A DNA stretch of 64,000 bases. It comes from Fistularia commersonii. Lineage: Eukaryota; Chordata; Actinopteri; Syngnathiformes; Fistulariidae. Under the pieces are notes generated by a model that did no database searches, had not been told where the DNA came from, and saw only the letters and a list, made by a program, of their open reading frames with translations. This document shows, in pieces, positions 24,230 to 35,830 of the stretch (within the stretch, counting starts at the first letter, position 1; each line of letters begins with the position of its first letter). The translations under genes and the position numbers were made by a program. The stretch spans positions 7,288,874-7,352,873 of the forward strand of contig JBBMNZ010000001.1 in the NCBI GenBank assembly GCA_037954325.1, given 5' to 3'.

Positions 24230-26930
24230 ATGAATATGAGCAGTGCAATAGAGGAGTGGCAGTACAATAAGACATTTGAATGCAGCTTGGTGTGCAACTC
24301 ACAAAGTCCAGGTGCAAGGATGAGTGTAATTTAAGTTGGCAGTAGACTTTACATGTGCAAGAAGAATGAGTGTCAGCTGTTTAAGAGTCTCATGGCATTC
24401 AGGTAGAATGAGTTCTTTAATTGTGTTGCTCTACATTTCACACTCCTGCACCTCTGGCCGGAGGGTAGGAGTGTGGACAGTCCATGTTAGGGGTTGGTGT
24501 GGTCCTTGGTGATTTAGGCAGCTTTTCTGTGGACTCTACAGTGGTAGATGCTCTGCAGAGAAGGCAGTGGGGTTCTGGTGATCCTCTCTGCAGTCTTTAC
24601 CACTTGCTGCTGGGGTCTGCATTCCAGAGCAGTGGTGCTGACATACCACACAGTGATGCAGCTGGTCAGGAAGCTCTCAACAATGTAGCTGTAGATGTTG
24701 CTGAGGCTTTTAGGTGACATGCCAGACCTCCACAGCCTCCTCAGGACGTACAGCCACTGTTGAGCCCTTCTGACCATTTGAGCGGCGTTGAGAGACCTGG
24801 GGGAGGTCCTCGCTTTTGCGGGCACCCAGGTATTTGAAGCTGCTCAACCTCAAGATCTTGGAGGAACAGTGGCTGATGAGGTCTCCTCTCCTTTCTCATG
24901 TCCACAACCATCTTCTTGGTCTTGTCCATGTTAAGGATGAGTTTGCAGGCCTAGCCAACCTGTGGCTCCCGAGCCACATGCATGCAGCTGTTACGTTAAT
25001 GTGTGTGTTTTTTTTTTTGTTTTTTTTTCTGTGTACAGAGAACACTTGAGCAGCACGTGATTGCACAAGTAAACACAAAATTCCACATGAACTTAAGAGC
25101 TGCATGTGGCTTGGGAGCCACAGGTTGACCAGGCCTGGTGTAGAGGATGGAGCTGAGGATACATCCCCTGAGGAGTTTATGATGATGCTGGCAGGGTCCT
25201 GTTACCTATCCTACCTATCCTGACCGGCTGCGGTCTGCCAGTGAGGAAGTCCAGTTGCCAGTCATAGAGGCTGGGGTGCAGGCTAAGGGTGCATATCTTG
25301 TCTGCTAGTTTGTGGGGTATGACTGCATTGAAAGGGGAGCATTATTCCACTAAGAGCATCCTGTAGGAGTCTTTATTTTCAAGGTTGGGGAGGGAGTAGT
25401 TCAGGGTGCCGGCTATGGCGTCTGAAGTGGACCTGTTGGGCCGGTATGCAAATTGCAGGGTCCTGATGCCATTCTGAATGCTGGCTAGAACCACTCTCAA
25501 AGCACTTCATGATGATCGGAGTGAGTGCCACAGGCCTGTAGTCATTTAGGCGGGTGGGTGGGCTTGTGTTCTTGAAGCAGATGGGGACAGTGCTCTGCCT
25601 GAGGGAGAGGTTGAAGATGGCAGTGAGAACCTCAGCCAGGTTATAGGCACAAGCTCTGGGGGCCCACCCAGGGATGATGTCTAGTCTGGCTGCCTTGTAG
25701 GGATTGGTCCTTCTCAGCGCTCAGGCTGCCTGGTCTGATGATACTGTTGGGAGACAGTATCCCCTCTGTTTCGGTTGGGGTTCTCGAGGCGGACGTAGAA
25801 GATGTTGAGGTCATCTGGCAGACTATCTGTGGTGATGCCAATACTGGTGAAGAGTTGGTGATGTGCTGATGGACTTGCCACGTCCGCCCAGGGTCAGCAG
25901 TGGAATAGAAGCCATCAAACTTCTCTCTATACTGCCTCTTTGCCGTTCTGATGGCCTTCTTCAGTCAGTAGTTAGCAACTTTGTACTCCGTCTCATTGCT
26001 GAAACTAAACGCATGAGAGTGGGCATGAGAGCGGGCATGTGGCGTACCTGACTGTTCAGCCAAGGCGTCTGGTAGGGGAACTTCCTGACTTGTTTAGTGG
26101 GCACGATGATTTTAACACAAGGGCTGATGTACCCAGTCTTGAACACATCCCAGTTGGTTGTAGCAACAGTCCTGCAGGATGCCCTCTGAATCCAGGGTCT
26201 AGAGTTTGATCTCTCTGGTTACGGTGTTTGTGTGTTTCAGTCTCTGTCTTTAGGCAGGGTACAGAAACAGAGATGTGATCTGACTGTCCAAAGTGGGGGC
26301 GGTTGCAGCCCTCTACGCACCACAAACGTTGCTGTACACGTGGTCCAGGGTGTTCTTGTCCCGGATGGGAATGTTCATATATCCAGGCTTGAAGTCGCTG
26401 GCTGTGATCACAACAGCATCAAGCATTTCACGTTGGATGGACATGTTGGTCCTCAGCTTGTCCAGCTTGTTCTCCAGGGACCGCACATTAGCTAGCAAGA
26501 GGCCAGGTAGTAGTGGTTGGCTTGCTCAGACTTTTAACCTAGCATGTAGCCCACCCAGCTTGCTACACTTGCATCGCAGTCTCTGTGGTTGGCGGTGGTC
26601 ACGGGAGCGTATGATGATTCGTTGCACCGGTGTGATGAAACCTGTAAATCTCAACTGTTTGATTGTTGGATATCGAAAAGTGTCTGCCTGCTGTAGGTTA
26701 TTGGAGGCATTCGTGTTCTGTAGAAAAAGTTGTCCCTAGAGTGAAAGAGTCTGCTCAATTGGAAAAAAAGCTGGCATGTGGCTGCAGAGCGAGCGGGCAA
26801 ACAAGTCTGCCACAGAGGGCGCCATGTTTCCAAGGCCCCCCGCATTGAGCTCAGAACTGTCAGGGATTCTTGAATAGCTATGGGAGGAATAGCTCAGTTT
26901 CAACCCAGCTTGCTTCGTGTCGAGCACTAT
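24230..26930 (-). mobile_element. CR1/L2-like LINE, decayed, interrupted by a hAT miniature element
   Basis: The minus strand holds pieces of one LINE ORF2 in order. LANVRSLENKLDKLR (near 26490) is the endonuclease start, and KNTLDHVYSNVCGAYR-like text (near 26330) and GQSDHISVSVPCL (about 26245-26300) are the endonuclease end with its SDH motif. Reverse transcriptase pieces follow at 25100-25800. At the C-terminus are IVESFLTSCITVWY, VVKTAERITRTPLPSLQSIY and HCRVHRK (24514-24700). Many frames are broken. A 192-bp inverted-repeat element is inserted at 24946-25137. The tail region at 24230-24480 is untranslated. Assignment to L2, Rex1 or a relative is tentative. Confidence 0.7.
24946..25137. 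mobile_element. hAT-type miniature inverted-repeat element nested in a LINE
   Basis: The left arm reads CAGGCCTAGCCAACCTGTGG then CTCCCGAGCCACATGCATGC. The right arm, on the opposite strand, reads CAGGCCTGGTCAACCTGTGG then CTCCCAAGCCACATGCAGCT. The arms are about 40 nt and nearly identical. The core is short and T-rich, with no coding capacity. It splits the LINE at 24230-26930. An 8-bp target duplication is not clear, and some LINE sequence is missing at the junction. Confidence 0.8.
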
Positions 26931-26980
26931 GTAATCTTGAACTGGTCAAATTAACTTCAAGGATATAGCCAAGGCTAAAG

Positions 26981-26997
26981 TGTGTGTGTGTGTGCGC

Positions 26998-27054
<57 letters not shown>
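26981..27054. repeat. (TG)n microsatellite with CG interruptions
   Basis: About 37 dinucleotide units with two short CGCG interruptions. ORFs through it are artefacts. Confidence 0.95.
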
Positions 27055-27055
<1 letters not shown>

Positions 27056-27884
27056 AGATGGAGATGGTCGATTTGCAGTGGCGACTTCTGAAGGGAAATG
27101 CCAAAAGGAGAAGAATATTTATATATACCGTTTGAAAATTAAAGTAATTCTTTCATTTATTTTTTTAGTTTATTTTGGTTTTTCTTCTAGGTTTCAACTC
27201 ACTGTGTTGTAGATTTTTTTGAATGAAATCTAAAGAGGATTTTCAGATGACCCTTAAAAGTTTTTCTGTTAAGCTGCCAGCAGCAGTGTTTTGTTTTGTC
27301 AGAAAGAGAGAGGGAGTGAGAGAGGAAGAGAGAGATAGAAAGGTAGACAAAGCGAGGGCATATGGTCAGGCTCTTGTTAATTCTAATTAATACATAGATA
27401 GATTAAAAATATTTTGTAGCATTGTAAATAGATACAGATTGCTTTTAACATTTAATTTTTTTCCCTGTTTTTTATGCTTGACAAGATGACTATGGTTTCA
27501 AATTCTCAAGGCAAAATATACAGCCACATCTGTGTGCAGGTTGTTAGCAGAAATTCCTGCACTGCTCTGTTTTTTTTTTTCCCCCTCACCTCCAAATCTC
27601 TACTGGCTCGTAGCTGGGTGTGTCCAAAGATTTGGTTACAGTAACACAGCGGCAGCCAAAAGAACCTGCAAACTTGGCAGAGTGAAGCATGTAAACAGAG
27701 CAGAGCCCATAGACCAGAATGAAATGTGTATCCAGACAGTGAAGATACGGATGTGATCCGTATGTGGAGTCAGGTTATATTTAAGGGTAGAGGTTGGGTA
27801 ACTCCTGGATCTGACACGGCTGAGAACAGGTACCGGCTGAAGTTTGTCGTCCGGAACATACTCCAGGAGTTTCGCAGGAACCCC
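27055..27884. other. No gene recognised
   Basis: AT-rich with a GA-rich run near 27300-27350. No feature supported. Confidence 0.4.
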
Positions 27885-28025
27885 CCCCCCCAACTTTAAT
27901 CAACAAGCATCAACAAACAACTTGCAACAGTGAACTTTGTTGGGGTGAATATATCCCCAGCTATAACCCCCCCCAGACCCTAGTCCTGTGGGGTGAGAGA
28001 CCATGCCCCTTAATGTCGAACACAC
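27885..28025 (-). mobile_element. LTR-like fragment related to the solo LTR at 11254
   Basis: On the minus strand GGTCTCTCACCCCACAGGAC and a following GGGTCTGGGG correspond to 11274-11311 of the solo LTR (GGTCTCTCACCCCACGGGAC). Further on, AGTTGTTTGTTGATGC resembles 11360-11378. The end and target duplication are not visible. A separate GAATAAAGTTAGAAC at 28173-28187 on the plus strand may be a piece of another LTR. Confidence 0.45.
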
Positions 28026-30118
28026 TGAGCCTGGAACACAAACTTGTTCCTCACGGAGGTCTGATCGGCTTCAACCTATTGCCTGACAAGCTGGTTCCAA
28101 GTCAGCCTCTGCAAATCCCGGGGGAATTTTTGCCTGGGAGATCTGCTCCTCCATCCCGTCCGGCCACAGATAGGAATAAAGTTAGAACTCGCCTGTGTCC
28201 CTGCAATCCTTCCTTTCCGCACCACAATATATACACACAATTAATGAAACAACATGCATTTGTTTCATTATAGAGCCTACATTATCCAGATGTGTGGATG
28301 AGTGAGTGAATGGTTGTATATCTATAATGTGTGAGAAAGTATTGGTTGTATGTTTCTATACAGTATCTGGATTAGGGTGAATGATTATATGGCTCTGTGT
28401 GACGAGTGAATGACAAGTGGATCAATTTACGGTTCTCTGCATGTTTTGCCCCGCATTTTCACAAAGCAGTCAGCCTGGGCTAATCCAGACTATAATCATC
28501 AGAATTTAGTATCTATATTTGGACGTTCAATCTCTCATCTGACAAGTTTAAATTAATATAAAATGTGGATGGTAGTCAAGGGTAAGCCAATAGGAAACAC
28601 AATAGGAAAGACACAGAAGTCAATACCTAAAAACTTCAACTCCCGGTGCAATGATTGCTAAAAAGCAGCACAGGCAAGATGGGGGTAAAATAAGTCTTCT
28701 TTATTTATATTTGGCAGTGAACCTCATGTACTTTTTTTAGGTCGGCCATTTCTGTGGGCTTCTGAGGTTCTTTGGGCTGAAGCAAAATCTTAGATCTGTG
28801 TGTGTATTTCCCTTTCACACCTCTTACCCGCAAGAGTGGGAATGCGTGTGGGGAGACTTATTATACATTGATTGGTTTTTGTTGTTTATTTAATGATTGC
28901 TTTAAGATTGGAGAGGCGGCTTTTGGTGATAGTAAGAAAAAAAAATCTGTCAATCACGTAATTGCAATTTAACCTTACATGAGCATTTGAGGGAGGAAAT
29001 GTTATTCTTTAGCCGTGCCAATATTTCAAGACAAACATGCAAGAATATGGTTTCAGTGGGAGACCGTTAGTTTGGAAAAAGGTTGTTAGATACTAGTTAC
29101 AAATCTCGCTGCATTTCTTTCATAGTCAAAATGTACCCGTGGCTTATTTTCATTTCGAACCCACTGAATGTTTATTTTTTTCTGTTTCCTGTTAAATATT
29201 TATTCCTTTGTCTCTCTCACTCTTCTTTCCTCTGCATTTTTTTCATGTCTTTAAATGTCACAAATTTAGATTTGGTCGGTGATTTTTATATTGCTTCATG
29301 GAGTGCTGTGTTTCAAATACAGTGACTTCTTTTAAATTCTATATGTAATCAACTTTTCCCAATTTTTGAGAAAAAAATTAGACCCATATAAATAAAGAAA
29401 ATCCTTTTTTTTTTTTTTTTCTAGCAAATTGGGCCTGATAATGCATCTTAATTGATTATAAATTTGATTTCCCTTTTTTTTTTTACTGTAACAAGCTTAA
29501 AATAAATAAACAGAACAGGTTATTTATCCTGTATCTTGGCCTTGTTATGAAATGACTTTCTCCATACAGTTACTGTTTTTCCATCATGAAAAGATAAAAA
29601 CATGCAAAAAATGTTTAATTTATAATCCAAATTACACATATACAAGGATTCAGAATATTAGCATGTCATTTTCAGAGACCACAACCAAAAGAACAAGGAG
29701 AAAAAAAAAAAAATACAATCTGTACACATCAGTTTACAATGAGTAGCCAACTGGAAAGTACCAGGGAACACTAAGGCAAATTATCAGCAGACAGAAGAAA
29801 AGTTGCCTTTTTTCATATGTAATCCACCACAGCATTTAAAATAATCTGTGCTACAAAACTAGGACCGATGACTCCCTTTATTTGCGATCAGCTGCATAAG
29901 TTACATTGTGAAAGCAAAACAAAAAAAAAATTAAGATAAAAAACCGGAGGGTATTTTATCAAGAGTCAAGCATTACTGTACACATCTTCTCGGTAGCTTT
30001 GGAAGAAAAGAAATTGCCGGGGGGGAAAAAAAAAGGCCTGTTTGTACAGCTTTGGGTGAGGCCTGTGACATGTGAGTGAAATCCTATGATGCATAAACAG
30101 GGCAGATATGCACAACGC

Positions 30119-30129
30119 GTGTGTGTGCG

Positions 30130-30214
<85 letters not shown>

Positions 30215-30217
30215 GTG
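30119..30217. repeat. (GT)n microsatellite with TTTG interruptions
   Basis: About 99 bp of GT repeat, interrupted three times by GTTTG. It lies in the probable downstream or long 3' UTR region of the cadherin gene. Confidence 0.95.
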
Positions 30218-31402
30218 ACCGGCCTCCTCAACACAAAAATGCCAGATCATTTTTGATTTTCTTTTTGTTTTTTGCTTTTCCACAGGAAGGTTTTTATTTT
30301 TTATTTTTTTTGCAGTGATCATCAACCATTCTCTTCCTTTTACATTTTTAGTCTGGCACCCATTTCAAATTAAAATCTCATTTTCATGAAATCTGCAAAA
30401 TAATATCCAAATGACTGCACATTTCCATGCACTGCTTTTATATCGCCCTTGTAATGTCACAAATTCTGACACAGATTGAATAGCTTGTTTCACTATAAAG
30501 AAAAAAAAAAATACTTTCATAGATGGATGTTTTATAGCAATTAATATTCCAACGTTTAGTTTCTTACTCTTTTCTTTGAGATTATGAGATTGGCTAAAAT
30601 AAATAAATACAAAAATGCTCAGTTCAAATGGAACCTTCTTTACCAGTAAATTCTTCGTGGGATCAAACTCAATGCAAAATGGCCAAATCAAATAGTAAGT
30701 TTCTTCTTTTTTTTCACCTTCACAATATCACAAGTTGAATCTAGCAATCTTGGTCATCCCCTTTGCTTTTTTCTTGTACTTGCAACATCTGCCATCAAGA
30801 ACTTGATTGCATCCTTGGAAAAAAAAAAAAAAAAAAACAGACTTGGTAAGCAGGCTAATATAATACAAGGGCCCCTAGCGAGAAGATATGGTCTTTTTAC
30901 TACGATCAAGATTTTTTGATTTCACTTAATCCTTTCCACGACTGCTCAAGACAACTGCGTCCAGAGGAGGGCGCTGTCCATGCTAAGAGATGTGATGTGG
31001 ACTCATTACATCCCGGTGTGGGAGGTGCAGCCCATTTTCATGATGCAAAAGCCAGACCTTCGCAGCATTGACAGCAGATAATCTATACGTGAATAAAGAC
31101 AGATTAAGTATATCTATTGTTCTTAGACTCATAAATTATGAGAGAAGATGACTGGGGCTGATACATTCAGAGACAGACCATCATCTCAGTCGCTGCAATG
31201 TTTCCTCACAAGGAAAGCATGAATAATTAAAGGCCAAAGTAGTTGAACAGAGAATTCAAAGTTAGTGCTTTACATCCAATTTAAAAATTGCCATTTGAAA
31301 ACCACATTGAGAATTTGGGGGTGACTCAAACAATCACATTCCCATTCCGTGGACTGTTAGGCAAGGAAGAATGGCGTCAAATGTCTCTCTAAACTTTGTG
31401 AC

Positions 31403-31429
31403 TTTTTTTTTTTTTGGGGGGGGGGGGGG
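31403..31429 (+). repeat. T13-G14 homopolymer junction
   Basis: Thirteen T followed directly by fourteen G and then CCCC. On the cadherin strand this is a C14-A13 run. The length may be a sequencing artefact. Confidence 0.85.
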
Positions 31430-31884
31430 CCCCTCACAGCAATTTTAATGTAAGCATACAAAAAAAAAAAACACAGGACGCAGAACGGTCTGTCGATTGA
31501 TTCAAAGGCTCTGGCATAGGAAATGAAAACATCTGAGCTCTACAGGATTTGTTGGCTCAGGAAAGACAGTTGCGTTAGTTGCGACCAATAATGCGTTATT
31601 CCCTCCCGTGGGGACCAATGGGAGGGTACTGAACATTGCTCCGGACACGGGTTTTGCTGACAGTCTCTCTTACATGTTCAAAATGGTGGCTGTGAGAGGA
31701 GACAGGCCGGGAATGGAGTGTGAAGCGTGCACTGCTGAAATCCTTCATTTTTATATTTCTTTCCAGAAACACACACCTCAAGTGAGTCAATGGAAAACAT
31801 AGAAAAAAAAAAAAAAAAAAAGGAAACACAAGCCTTTCCCACCGAGAGCTGTACAGTTAAGTTAGATGATGGTTTTTTTTTTAT

Positions 31885-32027
31885 GTTTTTATTTCCGCTT
31901 GAAGGATCCCAAAGGTACGCCTTTGCCCTTTAGTGTCCATCCAGTTTTCCTGTCTCTGTAGGAAAACACACAGACAGACAGACGCAATCACTCATTATCA
32001 CGGCCAAGTGATCATAAAGTTGTTGCT

Positions 32028-32062
<35 letters not shown>

Positions 32063-32519
32063 ACAGGGAGCTTTTTTCTAAGCGAAGTACAGAATCCAAA
32101 ATGGAAAACACAATCAAAAGAATGTACAAAAAGGCACGTTTGACCCCAGTGCTCATGTACTGTGAGATTCAAGTGTAAATGAGCGTCTGTTAGCATGGCT
32201 GTCATCGCGCTTAACCATCATAACATCCCTCCTCCGCTAAGCACGGGGGAGGCTTCTATCGCTATCCGATAATGTCAATTAGCCTTGCTGCTACCAGGCC
32301 CCTGTTTGGCCGGGAGTCAGTGTGGTCTCTGAAGTGTTATCAAACTGTCCTTGAGAGGCAGGGAGTCTCTTTACAAGCTGTCCGTGGTGATACTGAAACT
32401 GCTCCCCCATTTGAAAACCCCGCTTTTACCCCATATCCTTTCCGTTAAATCACCCTCTGGCAGGGTATTTGAGCTCAGGGCTTGGTGGCAGCAACAACTC
32501 GGGGGGTTGCCGGAGGGTG
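31885..32519 (-). other. cdh2: Probable cadherin 3' UTR (minimum extent)
   Basis: The sequence directly after the TAG stop has no coding pattern and no recognisable transposon. The first AATAAA-type polyadenylation hexamer on the minus strand is at 31888-31893. Further hexamers near 30293-30305 could give a longer UTR. The A32 run at 32030-32061 would be a U-run in the mRNA. Transcript data would be needed to fix the end; I infer it only from the stop codon and the hexamer. Confidence 0.45.
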
Positions 32520-32726
32520 CTAGTCGTCCCCTCCGCCGTACAGGTCGGCCAGCTTGCGGAAGCGGGGCCCCCAGTCGCCAAGGTAGTCGTAGTCCTGGTC
32601 TCCGCAGCTGGAGGACGAGTGCAGGGAGCTGAGGGAGCCAGCAGTGGAGCCACTGCCTTCATAGTCAAACACCAGCAGAGAGTCATAGGGAGGCGCGGTG
32701 GGATCGTTGTCGGCCGCCTTCAGGCC
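32520..32726 (-). CDS. cdh2: Cadherin last exon (probably exon 16): beta-catenin-binding tail and stop
   Basis: A 207-nt terminal exon of 68 codons plus a TAG stop at 32520-32522. It encodes the beta-catenin-binding tail: GLKAADNDPTAPP, YDSLLVFDYEGSGSTAG, a serine run (SSLHSSSS) phosphorylated in classical cadherins, and the terminal DWGPRFRKLADLYGGGDD. The tail links cadherin through beta- and alpha-catenin to actin. The acceptor (tattcccccag) is strong. The GGGDD end matches cdh2; cdh4 usually ends GGGEED. Substitutions against vertebrate cdh2 as I know it include SLH for SLN, CGDQ for GGEQ, LGDW for LNDW and ADLY for ADMY, many changes for so conserved a tail. Symbol confidence is about 0.75; cdh4 or a lineage-specific cdh2 duplicate are the alternatives. 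Confidence 0.95.
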   Translation of the reverse strand, partial: GLKAADNDPTAPPYDSLLVFDYEGSGSTAGSLSSLHSSSSCGDQDYDYLGDWGPRFRKLADLYGGGDD

Positions 32727-33004
32727 CTGGGGGAATACAAAAGGAGTGGGGTCAACACACAGCACCTGCTAATACTATGGTCAGAGGAACATAACATTTA
32801 CATGGAAAAGTGACTCATAAAGCTCATTTCTGTTTATTATTGTCCAAATAACCTGACTGCTCTATGAAAAAAAAAAAAAAAAAAAGCAAGAAAAAAAGAC
32901 ATTTGATTGATGCATTCATGGTCAATATTGCTTATGGCTTGGGCAAGTGTCAGAGTTTACCTCAGACCTGGCGATCAAAGGATCACATGTAGAGACTTAT
33001 TGTA

Positions 33005-33100
33005 AGACTATTTACTCATTCATTCACAGGTCTAGGCAATAAAGGGTCTCCAATGATTGTACAGCATGTTTTTGGACTGTGGGAGGACATTGGATGATAA
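33005..33100 (+). repeat. Fragment of the 15420-type dispersed repeat
   Basis: GGGTCTCCAATGATTGTACA then TTTTTGGACTGTGGGAGGAC follow the family order seen at 15420-15660. Confidence 0.45.
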
Positions 33101-33244
33101 ATGAACAAACAAACAAACAAATGGATGAAACTAACAAACAAATAAGCTTTCCGCGAATAAAACCCTGTATTGAACAGCACAGCCTCAGATTTGCCACGCT
33201 GTGAGAACACAGGAATATTTGACTGGGAAAAAAAAAATCAAAAA

Positions 33245-33600
33245 GAAAAAATAATAGTGATCAGGATGGATAGGAACAGGAATGAGTCTATCAGAGGGAC
33301 GGCTCGTGTTAGATGTTTTGGAGAGAAGGTCAGAAAAGCCAGACTGAGATGGTTCGGTCGTGCACAGAGGAGGAAGAGTGAATATATTGGTAGACAGATG
33401 CTGGAATTGGAGCTGCCAGGCAGGAGGTTTCGAGGAAGTCCAAGGAGAAGATTTATAGACGTTGTGAGAGAGGATGTGAAGGTAGTTAGTGTGAGAGAGG
33501 AGGATACAGAGAATAGGGTTCTATGGAGGTGGTTGATTCGCCGTGGCGACCCCTGAAGGGAAACGCCGAAAGAAGAAGAAGAGGAAGAAGAAGAATAAGA
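33245..33600 (+). mobile_element. RTE-like LINE, 3' fragment (copy D)
   Basis: A 5'-truncated insertion. The plus strand encodes the ORF2 C-terminus (ARLRWFGRAQRRKSEYIGRQ-like, with MLELELPGRRFRGSPRRRF and ending RGDP). It is followed by GGCGACCCCTGAAGGGAAAC, GCCGAAAGAAG and a GAA-rich tail. It is antisense to the cadherin gene, in intron 15. The frame is open for 128 codons, making this one of the less decayed copies. Confidence 0.85.
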
Positions 33601-34129
33601 GGTAGAAAAACGGGAGATTTGAGAATAAGTTAATAGTTTGATCAGTGATGTACACATCCATCTTCTACTTTTTTTAAGAGGCTGTGTTACATTTGTGCAT
33701 TCACATATTTTCGCTGAATTCTGAGACACGTCACCTCACTGGATCTGCTGAGGGTTTTAGTTCAGCTTGGTAGCCATTGCCTGGGATTTGGACTTTCATT
33801 ACTCAATAAACACACAAACCCAAGTCAATGTTGACAGTCTGGCTGGTCACCAGGGTCAGAGCCCGCACTGAGTTCCGGACTCATTTCTCTCTGAGGTTCA
33901 ACTATTATACTGGATATTTGCCACGTCCAAGTCGTTACCTGTCACTTCATTAAATGTGGCTCAGACAGTTGGATGAATATTCTTGTTTAAATCCAAGATT
34001 GAGGTCGGCACACACTGATGTACGGTCAGCTGTTGGCAATTTCCAACCCAGATGTTAAAGTGTTTTCAGGTCAGACACTGTCTTCTGCTGAGCCATCTTC
34101 CAACCCCAGTTTGGCTTAAAACCTTTCTA

Positions 34130-34560
34130 TATGAGAAAGCAGGGATATCCCATGATGCATTTCTTTTATTCCTCCCACTCTTCCTATCCGCACTTATGTC
34201 TCAGTATCAGTGCATGATAGTAACCTCCTCTCTTCCATTGAATCTCTAAGGGGGTGTGGCTGGATCTATGGCGGAGGTCTTGCCAGATACCACACATTTA
34301 TTTATTTTACGAGTATTAAAGTTATTGTTATTCGTCATTTGACCAGTCTTGCTTTCTATGTCTGTACTTCTCTCTGTTTCTTTCTCTGTCTACCACTACC
34401 GGTTGAGGCAGAAGGCCACTTACATTGAACAGGGAAGTTTCTTCCATGGCAGTTTTTCCTCATTAGTGTCACCAAGTGCTTGTTCACGGGATTGTGTTGG
34501 GTCGTGACACAATTCTGTTGCGATTTAGGAGCCATAAAAATAAAATCTGACTTGACTTGG
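34130..34560 (+). repeat. Dispersed repeat, copy 2 (related to 7640-7960)
   Basis: Shares the ATTCCTCCCACTCTTCCTAT and TGCATGATAGTAACCTC blocks with 7640-7960. It ends with AGGGAAGTTTCTTCCATGGC, GTGTCACCAAGTGCTTGTTC and AAAATAAAATCTGACTTGAC, which resemble the 3' part of a common fish repeat. Confidence 0.55.
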
Positions 34561-35244
34561 CAAAACACCACACTGCACATTCATTGGCTAGGTTTGACTA
34601 CGATGGCAGAATTTCAGTCAGTAGGTATCAGTTGTTCTACAAATAAATATCTCTCTGTGTTGAAATTTATTCATTTGATTTATAAGTGTCTTAAGCGCGC
34701 TGAGGGAAATTCCACAGTATCTATGGTCTTCAAATTTCGGTGCAGACAAATATCTAACGCTATGATCCTCACATGTTTTTGATTAAATAAAAAAAAGATC
34801 AAATTCAATCAACTTCGTCTCAAATTGTTTTCACAAATTAGGAGATTAAAATATAATCTAAGGCAGAGCCTCAAAATCTCAAATTAATGAATGAGACATT
34901 CATTGTGTTCTTTCTTAAAATGATTTTGGAGATTGCAAAAAAGATTAATGTGCGGACCGTTTCCTGCTCACATGGTTTTCTTCAAGCAATATTTGGGCAG
35001 CGGGAAAACACTTTGATGGTTTGTTTTAAACTGACACGCACCCTCACACAAACACACATAGATGACATGGCGTGTATCAGCCGCAGTACATGTATTTTAC
35101 TGTTATCTACCCTTTGAACAAACATCTCGTAAAAAAAAGAGTACTTTCCAGTAAAGGGTTAGGATGATTTGTGTAAACCTCCTGCAACACGCCACCCCCA
35201 AATAACTCTGACTCCGATCTGCCATTGAACTGCCATTTTTTGTG
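34561..35244. other. Intronic sequence, nothing recognised
   Basis: AT-rich, without coding pattern or transposon signature. Confidence 0.5.
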
Positions 35245-35830
35245 TCAGGCTAAACAGAGCCGGCCTTGCTCAATGTGTGGCCATGAGCAAGATTTTATAT
35301 AGCATTCCCCCTCCTTCGGTGCAAGACATATGCTTACAAAAGAAATCAAATAGCAGAGTTTTCCCCCCCATCTGCTTTCATTTACAAGAAAACATGTAAT
35401 TCAATTAACATACTTAACAAAATTACAAATAATTACAAAAAAAAAATCTGGAATATAGCACATCCACACAATAAAATAAAAAATCCTGTAAATGAATAAA
35501 TACTGATTCAATCAATAAATTATAAATACAACAAGGTGTGACATAAATAAATCTGCCTCCCCCCCAAAGAAAGTGAGGAGGTACCAAGGGGGAGGGGCTT
35601 TTTTGATATTATCATTTGAAATTGTATTAATTGGGAATTGGTCTACATTTGAAACAATATGAGCTTTTCCATTTTAAGAGTCAATAGTAATTAGTAGTAA
35701 ATACTCGTTTCTATGTAATTTTATTGAAACTATATATTTTCCCCATTTTTGAGGTGCCACCTGGAGGCCATGGGGCCCTTAGCCTTTGCCTACATTGCCT
35801 ATTGTGCCAACTCTGAGGCTAAGCCCCTTT
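35245..35830. repeat. Possible hAT-like nonautonomous element
   Basis: The left part (AGAGCCGGCCTTGCTCAATG) and the right part (TGCCTATTGTGCCAACTCTG) look like weak inverted ends. The segment GATTTTATATAGCATTCCCC with TTACAAAAGAAATCAAAT is shared with 12390-12455. The ends are too diverged for certainty. Confidence 0.3.

Larger units (their letters stand above)
28700..31884. other. Transposon-poor interval downstream of the cadherin stop
   Basis: I see no gene and no recognisable LINE, SINE or DNA transposon here, in contrast to the dense elements on both sides. It holds homopolymer runs (T13 followed by G14 at 31403-31429, A-runs near 30818 and 31801) and a GT microsatellite at 30119-30217. 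A long alternative 3' UTR or conserved downstream regulatory DNA would explain the lack of insertions, but neither is shown. Confidence 0.4.

Noticed and set aside
29959..30325. Long His/Thr repeat ORFs
   Set aside because: They are frames through the GT microsatellite.
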